The translations under genes and the position numbers were made by a program. A stretch of DNA of 64,000 nucleotides from Rhynchonema sp. JSB1_4 (lineage: Eukaryota > Nematoda > Chromadorea > Monhysterida > Xyalidae). This document shows, in pieces, positions 60,968 through 64,000 of this stretch (position 1 is the first letter of the stretch; every line of letters starts with the position of its first letter). The DNA lies in assembly GCA_030248065.1 (NCBI GenBank), contig JASAMV010006079.1, positions 161,608 to 225,607 on the forward strand. Direction: 5' to 3'. Under the pieces are notes generated by a model. That model saw only the letters and a list, made by a program, of their open reading frames with translations. It did not search any database and was not told where the DNA came from.

Positions 60968-62367
60968 ATTCAAATGATCCAACGATATCGATAAAGTTCT
61001 CGTTCTTTCTGAAAATTGTCCTACTCTACTTTGTAGTTTGTGATATCGTGATGAGTTGCGCTCGCTTCACCTGCTCTACTATGGGTTAATTTCTTGTATT
61101 GCTGTTTCCTTCACGTGTTGCCATTGCGGTTTGTTTTTCGTCTCAGAAAACTGTATTGAATTTTTTCATACTTGTTCGTTTTTTGTGTGAAATATAAGTA
61201 ATTGGGAACAAACCAGTTTCTGACATGACAGGAAACATATTATCAAACACTCGGAAATGTCACTTCAAACTTGTCCCAGTAAAAAAGCTTAGCTCACGTC
61301 ACGGTAAACACCTGAAGTGGAAGCCAAACAAACATACTCGCTTGCTGAGAACATTAATTCGTGACACACTTCAAAACTTGCGAAAAGAAGAGGTTGGCCG
61401 GAAGGACAATGATGCCTGCACTCGAGACGAAACTGAGAAGTATAGTTGCTCGAAAAAAATACTAAAAGCAGAACTCCGTGTCGTTTGATACCGTTTCGGA
61501 ATCATACCATAATTTAGGGATCAGTTGATGTGTGAAGTGAGATACAGCCTTCATTATTTTTATTCACTAAATTTGTTATCACGATAACGAAATCAACGGC
61601 AGATCGTATAAGCTGCGCTGTTGTGAAAAACCAAGCAGCAGTGCCAGTGCGTGTGCGACAGGCACGTGCGTCATGCGTTGCTAATCAGCCATGTTAAATT
61701 TGCCAGTTTTTATCCAATATTTCCCGTAATCCTCCCACCGGACCGGTTTTCCGGTTTTATGAATGGGGGACAACTCAATAGAGGAAGTAAATGCCACGCA
61801 CATCAACCATGTTTCCGTTATGATTTATGCATTATGCTAATTTTGACGCGTGGTGGTGCTTTGAAATTGCATAAATATGTACATGGGCTGTACTTCAGGT
61901 GGTGGTCAGACGATATTTTCGCGTGTTCAGGCTGACCTTTGTGCTTGATTTCGCAGGGATAGTGCGCTAGGTAAGTATTGCTCACCTTGATGTTTCAGGC
62001 GTGAACAACCAACACGATTATTCTGCCATTAGGTGCAGCTGCCTTTGGTAAGTGGATCCATCATGAGACCCCGTACGTTTTAATGTCACATCATCATGCA
62101 CATTAGATGAGCACAATGCCCAATGCTTTCCGCTTTCAAATTTCTAACAAAACAGTTCAGAACTGATGTAACAATATGATCATCATATTATTATAATTTG
62201 AGAATAATGCCAATTTCCATTTCCATCTACGTAATCATGTCACTCGCCTACGCATCTGCCGATCGTATAAGTGCACGGGTCAAGGGAAGGACGACTCACT
62301 TCAACTCCACGAACGAACCAGACGGTCATTTCCCTGAACTGAACAGCGATCATACACAACCGACGCC
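60968..62367. other. Intergenic region, one weak open frame
   Basis: An 87-codon basic frame (61225-61488) has a stretch SRHGKHLKWKPNKHTRLLR that faintly recalls ribosomal protein eL36 (KHTKFVRDLIRE), but the rest does not, so no gene is called. Nothing else is recognised. Confidence 0.4.
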
Positions 62368-63781
62368 ATGAAGTTCACGATTCTGGCCGCAGTTTTGGCA
62401 GTGCTTTGCTGCTTGATTGAAGCCACACCGGGCCGAGGCTTTGGAGCGTTCGGGTTCGGCGGACAGAGACAGGTAATGCACATGGAATGAAAAAAATTTA
62501 GTGCGATTGCTGTTGACAGCCTCGAGCCACGGTTTTGCTGCTGCTTTCAAATTATTATATTTACACAATCCATTTCGCCTTGCAGCGTCAGGGTGGTGGT
62601 TTCGGTGGTGACGAGGACTGTGACGGCGATGACTATGGCTCTGGTGCGTTTGGTGATCTGTGCTTTGCTCGGTACCAATAAAGCTCGCCGCCAGGTAGCT
62701 TAGGTTTGGGGTTAGGTTTCGCCTTAGACGTACAGTTAGGTAGGCTTAGACCCAGAATTAAGTAAAGCCTAAGTGGCAGCCTAAGCCTAACGCTCGAGCC
62801 GAAACTACCATTGGGGCGAGCTTTACTCCATGCTGTAATAGTACCCTGTGCCCGAGGACCCTTATTATCATGTGGAGTCATGCCCAGTCAGTTACAGCCA
62901 CGTATGATTTCAGGCACAGGCGGCACTGGTGCTGGTGGTTCTAATGGAGTGCGACGCGAACGTGGTAAGGAATATGGGTGGACAAGCAGAAAGCATTGAC
63001 CTTCTGTGCTCTGCATCAATCAACCAAATCCGACGAATCACATCTCGAAATATTGTACAACTCAAAAAAGCGGAGGTTCAGATCCAAACACCATGTTCAA
63101 TACCGCTCCATACGCTGTTAGCGGGTTGCGCTGTAGGGCCTCGTGGCAGTTTTCGCACATACCGAACCCTTGGATCGATTCATGGTGGCGCGTTACACGT
63201 GATTCATGCAGTACATACTTGTTTCCTTTGGGCAGGATTCGGATTCGGTAACCGTGGCAGTGGCAGCAATCGAGGCACGGGCACGGCCACCGGTGGCAAT
63301 CGTCAGACGGGCGGACAAGGTGGACGGGCAGTGTCGCTGCGCGAAATCAGGGAGATCGCTGCCACCATGAATGCAGAAGACCGCGACAAGTTGTTGGAAC
63401 TGTTCTTGAACGGTCGGTGATGTTTCACGGATTTTTAAAATACTGTTGGGATCCCTAATGCGTTTGGGAGATTTTTGATGCTTTGCCTGATCCCTAAAGG
63501 TGGTCACGTGATCACTGAAAGACGCTTCATGCGTGCTACACGAATCGATCAACGGATGTGAAGAAAATGTACATACATCATAAATCTCACAACTGTTGGT
63601 CGAGTAGAGTACGAAACGGCGCTTGCACCTTACAGGTGAGATCGGTTGCAACGGCGTGTCGGGCAACGGCAACTCGGCGCGCGCCGCCCGTCTGCTTGAC
63701 CAACACCGTCATGGTCAGGCACCATCAGCCGGTCGCAGTCGAATCGCGGATTTCTTCCGTCAAATGATGAACCAGCATTAG
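62368..63781 (+). CDS. Secreted glycine-rich protein
   Basis: Five exons (62368-62472, 62586-62643, 62914-62964, 63236-63412, 63636-63781; phases 0, 1, 1, 1) encode 178 residues. A signal peptide (MKFTILAAVLAVLCCLIEA) precedes Gly/Phe-rich repeats (GRGFGAFGFGG, QGGGFGG), an acidic patch (DEDCDGDDYG), Gly/Thr/Asn repeats (TGGTGAGGSNG, GSGSNRGTGTATGG), a charged helix (LREIREIAATMNAEDRDKLL) and a basic end (RSRIADFFRQMMNQH). The fourth exon could end at a TGA at 63420, but a GTCGGT donor at 63413 and a TTACAG acceptor at 63635 join a well-formed fifth exon in frame. Glycine-rich secreted proteins of this kind are often structural or antimicrobial; no function is assigned. Intron 2 (62644-62913) has TAGGCTTAG/CTAAGCCTA motifs. 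Confidence 0.8.
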
Positions 63782-64000
63782 ATAGTGACGGGTCGTATTC
63801 TCGCAACAATTGTTGTTCATTGTACTGCATTGTATATCAACCATTGTGTGTGTGCATCATTGTGTCAGACGCTGCCACCAGAATCGTCTTTTTATGCTCG
63901 ATTGCGTGCTGTACAGAATATTGGTGGAAAGAGAAGATAAAAAGTTCACGGGTTGCAACATTTTAGAGCACCCAATCCGGCACCATCATAACAGGAGGCA
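63782..64000. other. 3' flank of the glycine-rich gene
   Basis: No gene recognised in the last 219 bp. Confidence 0.4.

Noticed and set aside
61225..61488. 87-codon frame with slight likeness to ribosomal protein eL36
   Set aside because: Only about 20 residues look similar, the conserved core after it is absent, and no splice pattern supports a gene.
62690..62790. TTAGGC-like motifs suggesting a telomere remnant
   Set aside because: The motifs are scattered and variable (TAGGCTTAG, CTAAGCCTA), not a tandem array.

Overview
The window looks like nuclear DNA of a nematode. Evidence: the first gene is a DUF273 protein, a family I know only from nematodes; two genes are cuticlin-type ZP proteins; genes are split by many short GT–AG introns; and two same-strand gene pairs are spaced like nematode operons. 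I cannot name the species. Exons below were built by hand from reading frame, splice sites and family knowledge; in nearly every gene the intron phases close exactly.

Layout. 1-1318 (+): DUF273 protein, cut by the window edge. 1875-8027 (-): OSGEP (Kae1, KEOPS tRNA t6A synthesis) with a LYR-motif mitochondrial mini-protein 62 bp upstream. 9350-9830 (-): CCHC zinc-knuckle, glycine-rich RNA-binding protein. 10.7-14.0 kb: nested mobile elements with GGCCC-rich ends. 14257-21497 (+): ubinuclein, a 22-exon histone chaperone subunit gene. 21864-23339 (-): phosphomevalonate kinase and SEC61 gamma. 23.5-25 kb: repeats. 26.2-28.0 kb: a near-perfect palindrome carrying two identical, divergent genes for a secreted defensin-like peptide. 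29446-30424 (+): small secreted sushi-like protein. 30.4-33.8 kb: transposon remnants. 33836-35257 (-): aspartate dehydrogenase-like protein. 36148-38933 (-): EGF-SEA-EGF membrane protein. 41.2-48.1 kb: a second palindrome, with two cuticlin genes tail to tail. 48949-52301 (-): lysosomal phospholipase A2 (PLA2G15). 52986-53067 (+): tRNA-Ser. 53392-53986 (-): RING protein. 55477-57724 (+): LHPP phosphatase. 58987-60967 (+): VAMP7 SNARE. 62368-63781 (+): secreted glycine-rich protein.

Most genes are single-copy housekeeping genes and share no single pathway. Several act at the cell surface or secretory route (SEC61G, VAMP7, PLA2G15, cuticlins, EGF-SEA protein, secreted peptides). The striking features are structural: two large gene-bearing palindromes, many foldback elements with readable target-site duplications, a 10-mer (TGATGTTTCA) repeated far above chance, and frequent unusual GTTGG 5' splice sites.
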